Shown here piece after piece: positions 48,007 through 57,477 of a stretch of DNA of 64,000 nt. The stretch is taken from the NCBI GenBank assembly GCA_003164035.1, contig PLRS01000140.1, positions 47,890 through 111,889 on the forward strand, in the 5' to 3' direction. How positions within the stretch are numbered: the first letter of the stretch is position 1; every line of letters begins with the position of its first letter. The notes beneath the pieces are model-generated. The model ran no database searches and was not told the origin of the DNA. It was given only the letters and a program-made list of their open reading frames with translations. The position numbers were made by a program, and so were the translations under genes. This DNA comes from Bryobacterales bacterium (lineage in GTDB: Bacteria; Acidobacteriota; Terriglobia; Bryobacterales; Bryobacteraceae).

Positions 48007-50811
48007 TCACTGAACGGCGATCACTACATCGGCGCGGCTCGATGAGTTGCCGACCGAAACCACCACGGGAACCGCATTGCCGGTAACGCCGGCGGGAATA
48101 CGGGCGTTGATTTGAAGCAGTCCGGCCACCTCGCCGGGCGCGGCGCCCGCGTACAACACCTGCGCCGTTTGTCCGCCTATTTGCACCGACACCGCCTGCA
48201 CGGGCGTGGGGTAAACGCCGGTGGCGATCACCCCGTCCTGCCCGGCAGGATTGGTCTGCCCTTCGCCGGTCCCGTAGAAAACCACGATCGAACCGGCGCC
48301 CGCCGGGTTCGAAACCGAATTGACGCTGCCGTCCTGATTCAGGGCCGCGGCTTGGCCGGTGCCGGAACTGTTAGCCGTAAAGAGCGCGGGCGCGGTCTGG
48401 GATACGGGGAGCGAGACGGTGTTGGTGGGCTGGCCCTGGTAGACAATCCGCACCTGCGTCTGGCTCTGGCTGGCAACTTCGTAGGGGACGATGGCGCTCA
48501 CTTGACCGGTCGATGCAAAGATCATGGGAGCCGGAATTCCGTCAAAGAGAACCTGGGTGGCGCCGATCTCGGTGTTCAAACTTCCGGAAGAAGTCACACT
48601 CGGCAAAGCAAATTGCGACGGCCCGATGCTGGTACCGAAAATGGTGATAATTTCTCCCGGCGCCACCGGCCCGGCCAGGAGGCTGGCGCTATTCACCACC
48701 CCGCCCGCGAAGAACTGCGCCGGCTCCAACTTGCGGACCACCTGATTGCCCGAATCGGCAAAATAAATGTTGCCGCTCGAATCGAAGGCCAAGCCGGTGG
48801 GGGCATTCAAAAGCGCGCTGGTGGCCGGTCCGCCATCGCCGGAATAACCGTCCGTGCCGGTGCCCGCTATGGTCGCGATCGCGCCGGTGGAGTCGATTCT
48901 TCGAATCCGGGCGGGCAGGCAGACGTAGAGGTTTCCGCTGGAATCGAGAGCCAGTGTCGCGGGCGCGGACAGCTCCGCCTGGGTAGCCGGGCCGCCGTCG
49001 CCGGTAGCGCCCTGAACGCCGGTGCCGGCGATGGTGGCGATGATTCCATTGGTGCCGATGCGGCGAACCCGGTCGTTATCGGTATCGGCGATATAGATAT
49101 TTCCGGCCGCGTCCACAACCACGCCGGATGGATGGAACAACTCGGCGAGGGTGGCTGGGCCGCCATCGCCCGAAAAACCCGGCGTTCCCGTACCCGCTAT
49201 GGTCACAATCTCGCCGCGCGTGTCTACCATCCGAATCCGATCGTTCGAAGCGTCCGCAATATAAAGATTCCCGGACTTATCGAGCGCAATCTGGGACTGC
49301 CACTCGAATAACTGCGCGGCCACGGCCGGCCCATTGTCTCCGCCGTAGCCTTGGGCGCCCGTTCCGGCGACCTGGGAGATAATTCCGTCGACGGCTAGCT
49401 TCCGGACCTCATAGGCGGCGTCGAGGTAGATGTCGCCACTGGAGTCCAGCGCCATGCTGGTGGGACTGTTCACGGTTGCCACGGTCGCCTGTCCTCCATC
49501 GCCGCTGGTGCCGGGCAAACCGTTGCCGGCTATCGTCGTGATAACGCCGCCCGAGACTTTGCGGACGCGGAAATCGAAAGTGTCGGAGATCAGCAGATTG
49601 CCTTGGGCGTCGATGGCGACGCCGTACGGATCGTACAGCGAGGCCTGGAGCGGATTGCCGCCGTCGCCGATAATCGACCCGGTAACTTCCAGGCCCGCCA
49701 CGCGCGAGATCGCCGATGTGGCGGCATCGATGCGCCGGACGCGCCGTCCTTCCTCCTCGCTCACGAAGATGTTGCCGGAAGAATCGAGTGCCACACTCGC
49801 CGGAAAAAGCAGGCTGGCGGCCGCGGCGCTTTTCCCGTCTCCTCCGCTCAAGGTCAGCGCACCATTCCCCGCAATCGTGCTGATGACCCCATTCGGAGTT
49901 ACCTTCCGCAATTTGCCGGTGATGGCATCGGCGATATACAGATTTCCGGTGGCGTCGAGAGCCAACCCCTGCGGGTCGGAAAGCTGGGCGAGGGTTGCCT
50001 GGCCGCCGTCGCCGCTGTAGCCGGTGACGCCGGTTCCCGCGATGGTCGAGATGTTTCCACTGGCGGCAGCGACCTTGCGGACCCGGTAGTTGGAAGTGTC
50101 CGAGATGTAGAGATTCCCCGCGCCGTCCAGCGCCACGCCGGCGGGCAACTGGAGTTGGGCCGCGGTGGCCGGGCCCCCATCGCCGCTAAATCCGACCTGG
50201 CCATTGCCGGCGATCGTGTGGATCAGCCCATCGGCAGTTACCTTGCGAATTCGATTGTTCGCCTGGTCGGCGATATAGAGGTTGCCCGCCGCGTCCAGCT
50301 TCACGTCTGCCGGAGTGTTTAGATCCGCCGACGTAGCGGGCCCGCCGTCGCCCGAGAATCCATAGCTGCCTTTGCCCGCCACCGTGGCGATGATGCCGGC
50401 CGGCGTCACTTTTCGGATTCGTTCATTCACAACGTCGGCAATATAGAGGTTGCCCGCGCCGTCGACCGCCAGGCCGGCCGGCCCGTGGAGTTGCGCGGCG
50501 GTGGCCGGGCCGCCATCGCCGCTGAAGCCCTCATGGCCCGTGCCCGCCACGGTCGTCAATGTGCCTTGCGCAGTCACCTGGAAGACCCGCTGGTAATAGG
50601 AATCGGAAAAGTAGATCGTTCCGTTATTGCCCACGGCGACGCCGCCGGGACTGAACAGCAGCACGTTCGCCGCCGGCTGGCCCTCCCCGGTGTACGGATA
50701 CGGTCCAGTGCCGGCGACCGTGGCAATGGCGTAAGCGGGAGCCTGCGCCAACGCGGTACACAAAAAGCAGGAAGCCAGCGCGGCTGCCAACCCAGCATTT
50801 CGCACCGTCAA
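48007..50811 (-). CDS. NHL-repeat protein with Solibacter-type C-terminal domain
   Basis: This encodes about 934 residues from TTG 50811 (GTG 50805 is equally possible). The leader is LTVRNAGLAAALASCFLCTALAQ. Twelve NHL repeats follow, each about 56 residues, with the recurring phrases TIAGTG, SGDGGPAT and GNLYIAD, giving two six-bladed propellers. From about residue 705 comes a TIGR03437-type domain (VVNSASLLAGPVAPGEIITI, FGTSIGPSQFALP, VSAIVPYEVA, SIVVFYGTGEGQTNPAG, LLQINARIPAGV). Exported, function unknown. The frame is open to 51420 but that part reads through a repeat and into the next gene, so it is not used. It is flanked by two copies of one palindromic element. Confidence 0.88.
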   Translation of the reverse strand: MTVRNAGLAAALASCFLCTALAQAPAYAIATVAGTGPYPYTGEGQPAANVLLFSPGGVAVGNNGTIYFSDSYYQRVFQVTAQGTLTTVAGTGHEGFSGDGGPATAAQLHGPAGLAVDGAGNLYIADVVNERIRKVTPAGIIATVAGKGSYGFSGDGGPATSADLNTPADVKLDAAGNLYIADQANNRIRKVTADGLIHTIAGNGQVGFSGDGGPATAAQLQLPAGVALDGAGNLYISDTSNYRVRKVAAASGNISTIAGTGVTGYSGDGGQATLAQLSDPQGLALDATGNLYIADAITGKLRKVTPNGVISTIAGNGALTLSGGDGKSAAAASLLFPASVALDSSGNIFVSEEEGRRVRRIDAATSAISRVAGLEVTGSIIGDGGNPLQASLYDPYGVAIDAQGNLLISDTFDFRVRKVSGGVITTIAGNGLPGTSGDGGQATVATVNSPTSMALDSSGDIYLDAAYEVRKLAVDGIISQVAGTGAQGYGGDNGPAVAAQLFEWQSQIALDKSGNLYIADASNDRIRMVDTRGEIVTIAGTGTPGFSGDGGPATLAELFHPSGVVVDAAGNIYIADTDNDRVRRIGTNGIIATIAGTGVQGATGDGGPATQAELSAPATLALDSSGNLYVCLPARIRRIDSTGAIATIAGTGTDGYSGDGGPATSALLNAPTGLAFDSSGNIYFADSGNQVVRKLEPAQFFAGGVVNSASLLAGPVAPGEIITIFGTSIGPSQFALPSVTSSGSLNTEIGATQVLFDGIPAPMIFASTGQVSAIVPYEVASQSQTQVRIVYQGQPTNTVSLPVSQTAPALFTANSSGTGQAAALNQDGSVNSVSNPAGAGSIVVFYGTGEGQTNPAGQDGVIATGVYPTPVQAVSVQIGGQTAQVLYAGAAPGEVAGLLQINARIPAGVTGNAVPVVVSVGNSSSRADVVIAVQ

Positions 50812-50825
50812 TAAGAACAACAGCG

Positions 50826-50989
50826 GGTGAGGCGGACCCGCGGCCTGCTGCGAATTCCCAGGCCGCCTGGCCGCGGCCAGACGGATCCAGCAGGCGAAAA
50901 GCCACGTGTCCATTCCAGGACCATGTTTGGATAATGCGCGGTGGCGGGGCGGCCTGGGAGGCCGCCGCAGACCGAGGGTCTGCCCCACC
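50826..50989. repeat. 164-bp palindromic repeat, copy 2
   Basis: It runs from GGTGAGGCGGACCC to GGGTCTGCCCCACC. The interior shares CAGGCGAAA and ATGTTTGG blocks in the same order as copy 1. The terminal palindromes differ slightly, as expected for diverged copies of one element. Confidence 0.85.
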
Positions 50990-51020
50990 AAGAATGCACC
51001 CATGCTGCCTCCTAACCGGG

Positions 51021-52568
51021 TCATTGAACTGCCACCACCGCCGTATCGGTCACGCTGTTGCCTGCGACGGAAATCTCGATCGGTGCGTCGCCGGCGGGTG
51101 TGCCGGCTGGAATCTGGAAGTCGATCTGGTAAAGGCCCGCGAATCCGGGCGCGACCACCGAACCCAGCACGGCCGCGGCTATTTTGTTTACGGTAAGGGT
51201 GGGAGTGAGGACGGTATAGTAAAGCGGGCTGCCGCTGGCGGGGGGCGCTACGCCGGTGGCGAGAGGCGTGCCGCCGGCGGTGGCCGCTCCCAATCCCGTG
51301 ACGAACAGTTCCACGTAGTCGCCGGGCTTGGCGGGCTGGCCGCAGGTGGCCGTCGCGCTCTGTCCAGTACATGGCGGAAGACCCAGCGCGGAAGCCTGCG
51401 CCGTGGACAGCACGAGCCAAGCCGTGTTGGCGAACAACGCGGCCGCGACCCGGCGGGAGCTATTGGTGGGATCCGCAACCAGGAAGAAGCCGGGCGCGGC
51501 GGCGGCCATCCGCACGGCGTTGCCGGCCGATGGTCCGTTATTCGACAGGACCGTGACCGGCAGGGATTCCCCATACCCCGGCAGATCGGACGGCACCAGA
51601 ACGTTGATCTGCCCTTGGGACGCGATCAGGCTGGAAATCGGCGCCAGTTCGCCGCCGATCTCGACCGACAGGTTGTTTACGGTTGTGGCCGGAAACGCGG
51701 CGAGATTGTCCGGGCCTTGAAACCCGGTGCCGTAGATGGTGAGAAACGATCCCGGGGCCACCGCTTCCTGCGCGAAACTGGCGCCATTCACCAACGCCGC
51801 GATGGTGGGCGCGGTGGGGAGCTGCACGGTTCCCACCGGGAGCTGGACTTCATTGGACGCCGCTCCGCCGCTGGTGACCACCAAAGTGTCCGCGCCGGCG
51901 GGCGCGCTGGCGGGAACCGTGAACAGAATCGCATAGCCGTTGCCAACCGTTGTGGTGGGCTGCCCGGCGAACTGGACCGTTGCCTTTATGCCGCCGACGG
52001 TGACCGTGGGTGTGACGGCGGCCGGCAAAAGACTCGATGAGGTGCTGCCGAGGGCCTGCACCGGACTGGTCGCGCCCAGGCCGGCCAGATTGAGCTGGAT
52101 GGTTTCTCCCGGAGCCGCCGGATAGGAGTTGGTTACCTGGGCGCCATTGGAGTGAAGGAACGCGCTGCCCTCGCCACCGCCGGCGGAAATGGCTGGCGAG
52201 GTGGCCTGAAGCGTGATCGGGAAAGTATTGGAAGGCGTGCCGTCATGGGAAATGACCACGGTGGAGGGTCCCGGCGCGAGATCCATCGGGATGATGAGAT
52301 TGATCTCGTAGCCCACGCCAGCCTGGGTGACGATCAGGTGGAGGGGCGCAGTCTCTCCGCCGACGGTGGCGCTGAAACTGCCGAGATTGTCGGCGGGAAA
52401 GGTGCCGTATGCGAATACGCTCGCCGCCGGGCAGAGCGTGGTTCGCCCCAGGGTGTCGGACACTGCGGCGATGACGGGCGTCTGGCACCAGGCGGCGGGT
52501 GCGATCAGGATGGCCAGCGGCAGGCTGCGCCATCGCGCGAAACGTAACGGAGCGCGCAAGAAATACAT
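51021..52568 (-). CDS. Exported TIGR03437-type protein, two Solibacter domains
   Basis: This encodes 515 residues from ATG 52568, with GGAGG about 5 bases upstream and a signal peptide (FARWRSLPLAILIAPAAWC). It contains two similar halves: GETAPLHLIVTQAGVGYEIN, then GFQGPDNLAAFPATTVNN, GELAPISSLIASQGQINVLV and LYQIDFQIPAGTPAGDAPIE. The phrases match the TIGR03437 domain named for Solibacter. It has no enzymatic motif. It shares the divergent control region (52569-52740) with the TolB/TPR gene and lies next to another protein with the same domain. Confidence 0.85.
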   Translation of the reverse strand: MYFLRAPLRFARWRSLPLAILIAPAAWCQTPVIAAVSDTLGRTTLCPAASVFAYGTFPADNLGSFSATVGGETAPLHLIVTQAGVGYEINLIIPMDLAPGPSTVVISHDGTPSNTFPITLQATSPAISAGGGEGSAFLHSNGAQVTNSYPAAPGETIQLNLAGLGATSPVQALGSTSSSLLPAAVTPTVTVGGIKATVQFAGQPTTTVGNGYAILFTVPASAPAGADTLVVTSGGAASNEVQLPVGTVQLPTAPTIAALVNGASFAQEAVAPGSFLTIYGTGFQGPDNLAAFPATTVNNLSVEIGGELAPISSLIASQGQINVLVPSDLPGYGESLPVTVLSNNGPSAGNAVRMAAAAPGFFLVADPTNSSRRVAAALFANTAWLVLSTAQASALGLPPCTGQSATATCGQPAKPGDYVELFVTGLGAATAGGTPLATGVAPPASGSPLYYTVLTPTLTVNKIAAAVLGSVVAPGFAGLYQIDFQIPAGTPAGDAPIEISVAGNSVTDTAVVAVQ

Positions 52569-52740
52569 GGATCCTCCAGTCCGAGCCCCAATTCCCGGAG
52601 GAACCGGATGCCGGTGCATGGGCGAGTATTGGCTTCGCCGCGGAAGGTGCGCAAGTACCCAGAGGCAACAAAGGTACATCCCGTGTTTTGAACAACGTAC
52701 CTCGTGGTATACTCAAAACCCGAAGCGGGAGGTTGACTGG

Positions 52741-54627
52741 GTGGGGGCAGAGACAGCGCCGAGGGAGAATGGCTCGTCAGCCGTACCCAGCCACGCCGAA
52801 ATCCGGGCCTCGGTGGACCGCCTGCTGCAGTCCCCGGAGTTCCGCATTCCGGCCCGACGGGCCCGGCTGCTGGCGTACCTCACCGATCGCAGTCTGGCTG
52901 GGGAAGCGGAGCGGATCAACGAGTACGCCATCGGCGTCGACGTATTCGAAAAGCCCGCCAGCTTCGATCCCAAGGCGGATGCGGTGGTGCGCGCCGAAAT
53001 CAGCCGGCTTCGACAGAATCTGAAGGACTATTATGCCGGCGCCGGCGCCGCGGACCGGATTCGCAGCGGTCTGCCGGCGCGAGGCTATTTTCCGGTCTTC
53101 CGCTTCGCTGCCGCGCCGGCTGCCGCGCCGGAAATCGCCGCCGATCCGGTTGCCACGAAGGCGTTTGGGTGGCGCCTGGCCGCCGTGTCGCTGGTTGTGC
53201 TGGCCGCCGCCGGCGCCGTTCTGGCCTGGCGATTTTCCCCCGTCGCGCAGGCCCGGTTGGATTCGGTGGTCGTGCTTCCCTTCGTCGATCTCTCGGCCGA
53301 TCGCCAATCCGGGTACCTGGCCGACGGCCTGACCGACGAGCTCACCAGCGACCTCGCCAATCTGAACGGGCTGCGGGTGATTGCCCGTACATCGGCGTTT
53401 CTGTTCAAGGGCGGCGCCGTCGATGTCCGCCAGATTGGCCGCCAGCTCAATGTCGAAACCGTGCTCGAAGGCAGCATCGTGCGCGCCGGCGACCGCGTCC
53501 ACATTCGCGCCCAACTCAACCGCACCCAGGACGGCTCCCACCTTTGGTCCCACACCTATGACGTGCATTTCAGCGACCTGATCACGGTGCAGCAGGACAT
53601 CGCCCGCTCGATTGCCGACGACCTGCAGTCGAGCCGGTCGAAGGAGGGCAACGCGCGCCTGATCCCGCCGGGGGCGACCACCGATCCCGAGGCGCACGAC
53701 CTCTATTTACGCGGCTTGGAGGCGGCCAATATCGGCACCAGCCAGGGGTATGAGAAATCCATCTCTCTGATGCAGGCCGCCATCGCCAGGGATTCCCGCT
53801 ATGCCGCGCCCTGGTTTTCGCTGGCAAAGATGCTGGAAACCATGGGATATCTGGGCGGCTGGACTCCCGGCCTGGCCGACCGGGTCCGCTCGGGTCTCGA
53901 TCGCGCCCTGGAACTCGACCCGCAAATGGCGGTGGCTCACGCCGACCTCGCCTACCTCGATTGGGAATACGGCTACGACTGGGATCGTGCCGAGCGCGAA
54001 TTTCGCCTGGCGCTGCAGCTTGGCAACCGCCAGGAGCCGCACAAACTGTACGCCATGAGCCTCGCCGACCAGGGACGATTTGCGGAGAGTCACGAACATT
54101 TGCGGATGGCCGAAGACCTGGCGCCGCTCGACGCCGAGCTGTTGTTCTTCGAAGGCGGTGTGTTGGCATGGGAACGGAGATTCCCGGAAGCCGAACAAAA
54201 ATATCTGGCCATGCTGCGGCGGAATCCCAACGAAACCTCCGCGCTGGCGGCTCTGGCGTACATCGCGACGTGGGAAAAGGACTGCGCCAAGGCCGGCGAA
54301 TATGCCGCGCGCATGACGCGGATTTCACCCGCCGACTATCGAACCGGGTCGGTGCGCTTTGCGGTAATGGTGTGCAACGGCGACCGCGCGGGAGCTTTGA
54401 AGATCATCGCTACCCGCCAGGCCGGAGCGCCCAAGCCGCCGGCCATCGAGACAGCCCAGGGATACGCCTATCTGGGCGATAAGGACACCGCGCTCCAGTA
54501 CCTGGAGAAAGCCGTGGATCGTCACGACTTCGGCGCGACGACCATGAAACGGACGCCCTATTTCGACAGCCTTCACGGCGACCCTCGTTTCATCGCGCTG
54601 GAGCGCCGCGTCGGATTGGAGCCGTAA
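52741..54627 (+). CDS. TolB/TPR transmembrane regulator-like protein, second copy
   Basis: This encodes 628 residues from GTG 52741 with GGGAGG a few bases upstream. It has the same order as the protein at 943-2808: N-terminal domain at about 18-121 (ARLLAYLTDRSLAGE, EYAIGVDVFEKP, DAVVRAEISRLRQNLKDYY, LPARGYFPVFR), TM at about 144-164, TolB/FlgO-like domain (SVVVLPFVDLSADRQSGYLA, GLTDELTSDLANLNGLRVI, ETVLEGSIVRAGDRVHIRAQ) and TPRs. The TolB-like part here is closer to the adenylate-cyclase-associated type. A longer open frame to 52327 overlaps the divergent gene and is not used. Role inferred as a membrane-bound sensor or regulator. Confidence 0.87.
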   Translation: MGAETAPRENGSSAVPSHAEIRASVDRLLQSPEFRIPARRARLLAYLTDRSLAGEAERINEYAIGVDVFEKPASFDPKADAVVRAEISRLRQNLKDYYAGAGAADRIRSGLPARGYFPVFRFAAAPAAAPEIAADPVATKAFGWRLAAVSLVVLAAAGAVLAWRFSPVAQARLDSVVVLPFVDLSADRQSGYLADGLTDELTSDLANLNGLRVIARTSAFLFKGGAVDVRQIGRQLNVETVLEGSIVRAGDRVHIRAQLNRTQDGSHLWSHTYDVHFSDLITVQQDIARSIADDLQSSRSKEGNARLIPPGATTDPEAHDLYLRGLEAANIGTSQGYEKSISLMQAAIARDSRYAAPWFSLAKMLETMGYLGGWTPGLADRVRSGLDRALELDPQMAVAHADLAYLDWEYGYDWDRAEREFRLALQLGNRQEPHKLYAMSLADQGRFAESHEHLRMAEDLAPLDAELLFFEGGVLAWERRFPEAEQKYLAMLRRNPNETSALAALAYIATWEKDCAKAGEYAARMTRISPADYRTGSVRFAVMVCNGDRAGALKIIATRQAGAPKPPAIETAQGYAYLGDKDTALQYLEKAVDRHDFGATTMKRTPYFDSLHGDPRFIALERRVGLEP

Positions 54628-54635
54628 GCAAGATT

Positions 54636-54700
54636 GGTGAGGCGCGGACCCCCTGGACCCGCTTTTCGCCTGAACAATCAAGCGCTTGGCACCTCTCGGG
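54636..54700. repeat. Dispersed repeat, copy 2, in a 403-base gap
   Basis: GGTGAGGCGCGGACCCCCTG, then GACCCGCTTTTCGC and CTGAACAATC match 5181-5244. The gap 54628-55030 has an open frame continuous with the HNH gene, but its translation up to about 54950 is Pro/Arg/Ala-rich and not protein-like. I see no other gene in it. Confidence 0.6.
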
Positions 54701-55030
54701 CAATCCGGCCAGGGGCCGGCCGCGGACCAGCATGGCGTTAAGGCAAGCCCGACGGGAATTCGGGCTCGCACTTCAGCCTGTACTGCATTCTTCGCCACGT
54801 CGCCGCGGCTTGCCCCATTAACCGTCGCCAGGAAGACCTCCCGCCCCCAATCCGACCCAGCACACGGCGAACACTGGCTCGGAGCGGCTTCCGGGTGGCC
54901 GACGATACGCCCGGAGCACCGGCCCGCGCTTCCCCGAACGCCGCTTCGCGGGAGCGTGGTGTTGGCACTTCTGGGAGACCGATTCGTCGTGATCCCGGAT
55001 CGCTCCAACAGCTATAATCAAATCACCCCC

Positions 55031-55933
55031 GTGCCCAGCATCGAGCAGATGTTTCAGGTGTTGTCGGCCGATCTCTCCGCAAGGCGGCCGGAATTCCAAA
55101 ATGCGATTCTCTGTCCGCTCTGCATGCGCTCGTTCACGTTCGATGCGATAGCCGAACGCCGCCTCAGCGTTGAGCACATCATTCCCTCGGCCCTCGGCGG
55201 CACGCTTGAAGCGATTACGTGCACAGAGTGCAACAACTCCCACGGTTCGGCCCTGGAGAGCCACCTGGTCAAGGCGATGCAGGCTCTGGATTCGCTGGAG
55301 GGCAAAAGAGCCGCTCCGGCCGTCTTTCGTAACGAGTGCGGACACGTGTCGGCCAATATTGAATGGCGCACTGACGGCACCACTCAAATCGAGATTGTGG
55401 GGAAAGCGAGCAGTCCCGCGGGCGTGAGCGCGATTCGCGACAGCATAAGAGAGGGTGGCACACTGAACTTCACGTTGAAGCTCGGATTCATGGCCGAACC
55501 TTACTACCGCGCGATTCTCCGCGTCGGCTACCTCGCGGCCTTTGCGTATTTCGGATACGGTTTCGCGCTGAGCGAAGGCGGATCACAGATACGCCGTGCA
55601 CTCAATGGTGAGCCGGTTCCCAGTGCTGTCATTCTGGAGGCCCATCCCGACGCGGAACTTTCTAGTGCGGCCTTGGTTCGCCTGTTGCACGCCGGGGGAA
55701 TGGGAACATTCTTTCTAGCGTTGTTCCAGTTGTGTTCCAGTATGACAAGGTGGTTTGCGGTGCTACTGCCCGGCAATGAAGGACGCGCTTGGGATCGTCT
55801 TGCGGAACTGGCGGCGAGCTTTCCGAGCGCGATGCTGCAAGTCAATCCGGGCGGCGCTGCCCCTGCCGTCTCGGTTCGTTTTAGTCACGAGCCCGTGACG
55901 AAACTGCAGGCAATCACGATTCCCGCACTGTGA
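55031..55933 (+). CDS. HNH-endonuclease-like protein
   Basis: This encodes about 300 residues from GTG 55031 (alternatives GTG 54956, ATG 55049). A TATAAT at about 55013 lies just upstream. The HNH module at residues 28-71 has CPLC (28-31), VEHIIPSALGG (47-57, with the His-Ile-Ile-Pro of HNH nucleases) and TCTECNNSHG (63-72), so the two CxxC zinc pairs and the Asn/His are present. The remaining 220 residues show no known domain (FTLKLGFMAEPYYRAILRVG, ALFQLCSSMTRWFAVLLPG). HNH proteins cut DNA and occur in restriction, mobile introns and defence. There is no methylase or integrase next to it. It lies beside tandem repeats and vapBC in an accessory segment. Confidence 0.78.
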   Translation: MPSIEQMFQVLSADLSARRPEFQNAILCPLCMRSFTFDAIAERRLSVEHIIPSALGGTLEAITCTECNNSHGSALESHLVKAMQALDSLEGKRAAPAVFRNECGHVSANIEWRTDGTTQIEIVGKASSPAGVSAIRDSIREGGTLNFTLKLGFMAEPYYRAILRVGYLAAFAYFGYGFALSEGGSQIRRALNGEPVPSAVILEAHPDAELSSAALVRLLHAGGMGTFFLALFQLCSSMTRWFAVLLPGNEGRAWDRLAELAASFPSAMLQVNPGGAAPAVSVRFSHEPVTKLQAITIPAL

Positions 55934-55940
55934 TAAACCA

Positions 55941-56030
55941 GGGACTCCTGCCGGGACAGGGACTCCTGCCGGGACGACTCCTGCCGGGACAGACTGGGAC
56001 CACTCCTGCCGGGACCACTCCTGCCGGGAC
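55941..56030. repeat. Short tandem repeat, CTCCTGCCGGGAC x5
   Basis: The 13-base core CTCCTGCCGGGAC occurs at 55945, 55963, 55978, 56003 and 56018, so spacing is 15 to 25 bases. The start of each unit (GGGACTCCTG) is complementary in part to the CAGGAGTCCC of the opposite strand, allowing hairpins. It fills most of the 276-base space between the HNH gene and the aminotransferase remnant. Confidence 0.8.
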
Positions 56031-56209
56031 AGTCTGAAGCGACACCGACGCAAATTCCCGATTCGTGACACTCGGCACTGTCCCAGAGTCAGACTTTGCC
56101 CGGTCGGGTGCCTTTTCGCTGCGGACCAAGGCCCTTTGCAGGCCCTCCAGCTTCCCAAAGCGGCTTGCCGCCGCGCAGGAGGGCGTCGTCCTTGCCAAAT
56201 ACGTACGGC

Positions 56210-57354
56210 TCACGGCTCATCTTGAGCGGCCAAATAGCCCAATGGGCCAGCTTTCAAGCCGATCTCGATATCCTTGCGGCCGAAGCCGACCCGAAACCGG
56301 TCCGGAGGCACCGACAACAGCTCAGAGTGAAATAGCGGCGATGGAAGCAACAGCACGCCGGACTCCTCTACGAGACTCCGGCAGTGCTCTTCGACGCCAT
56401 CACTCCCTTTGTATAGAGCGAAGCCGACGCATCCTCCATCTGGCTCGGACCAGTCGTAGAGGTCAGGGTAGTCGGCAAAAAAACGCCTCAGGCAAACAAG
56501 GTTGTTGGCGCAGAGATCTCGATTCTTCCGGAGGATAAGGTCGCGAGCCTTGAGCGCAATGCGCGCCAGCACCTCACTGGGCGAGGAGTTGCAAATCGAC
56601 AGATAGTGCTTCATACGCTCCATCCGCGCCAGCAGTGCGTGATCGCGCGAGGCGATCCAGCCGATGCGCAGGCCCGGCAGCCCATAGGCCTTGGACATTA
56701 CGTTGAGCGAAACACCTTGGTCATAGACCTCCGCCGCCTGTGGGAGTTGGCGTGCGGGGTCGCGCTCCAGCCCGCGATAGACCTCGTCGTTAAACAGGTG
56801 GATGCCGCGCTCGGCGCACAACGCGACGAGGCCGTCGAAGGTCTCCCGGCTGGCGACCGCACCGGTCGGGTTGTCGGAAAATTCACGGCAATCAGGCGCG
56901 TGTTGGGCCGCAAGGCAGCGCGCACGTCGTCGAGATCGAGCGCCCATCCGTTTTCGGCCCGCAATGCTACGCCCGAGACCGAGCCGCAGATCGACACTGG
57001 CACCGTCTCCATCGACTGGTAGTTCGGCACGGTCACGATGGCGTGATCGTCCGGGTCGAGCAAGGCCAGCATCGCGCAGTAGAGCCCCTCCTCGGCGCCG
57101 GCGAAGCAGAGGATGTCCTCCGCAGCGAGCCCCGCGTAAGTGGCGGCGACGGCGCGCCGCAACGCCGGCGAACCCCATGTCTCGGTATAGCCGAGCGTGA
57201 GATTGTCCCAGGCTTCGCGCTCTTCCGGCTCGGCCAGCGACAAAAGGTCGCAAAGCGAGATGGTTTGAGCGTCACTGGCGGTCATGTGGTGACGCGCCTT
57301 GAACTCCCACTGCGAAAAGTAGGTCTCCAGGCAAAAATCCGGCAGGATCGACAT
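56210..57354 (-). pseudogene. Class I/II aminotransferase, broken by a one-base frameshift
   Basis: The protein starts at ATG 57354 (MSILPDFCLETYFSQWEF) and reads in one frame to about 56880 (NLTLGYTETWGSPALRR, EDILCFAGAEEGLYCAML, NYQSMETVP, RLIAVNF). It then continues in another frame: DNPTGAVASRETFD, GIHLFNDEVYRGLE, NVMSKAYGLPGLRIGW (with the PLP lysine), DRFRVGFGRKD. The join is at about 56878, where one base appears to be missing in TTTTCCGAC. Restored length is about 381 residues, normal for the family. It is either a real inactivating mutation or a sequencing error. Substrate unknown. Confidence 0.8.
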
Positions 57355-57399
57355 TAGCGGTCCAGTTTACCATTTGAATGAACCTCGGCGCGCAGTTGT

Positions 57400-57477
57400 G
57401 GAGCTAGGGGGTGGAGCTAGGGGACGGTGGAGCTAGGGGAGCTAGGGGACGGGAGCTAGGGGACGGGGAGCTAGGGG
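57400..57477. repeat. Short tandem repeat, GGAGCTAGGGG x6
   Basis: Copies of GGAGCTAGGGG begin at 57400, 57413, 57429, 57438, 57452 and 57467, with a variable GACGG or GTG spacer. It looks like a slipped minisatellite. It lies upstream of vapBC and downstream of the aminotransferase start. Confidence 0.85.

Noticed and set aside
50812-51420. Upstream extension of the NHL gene to 51420
   Set aside because: It reads through the 50826-50989 repeat and into the next gene on the same strand.
55941-57477. Possible CRISPR arrays at the two tandem repeats
   Set aside because: Repeat units are 11-13 bases with spacing below 30 bases, no unique 30-40 base spacers and no cas genes.
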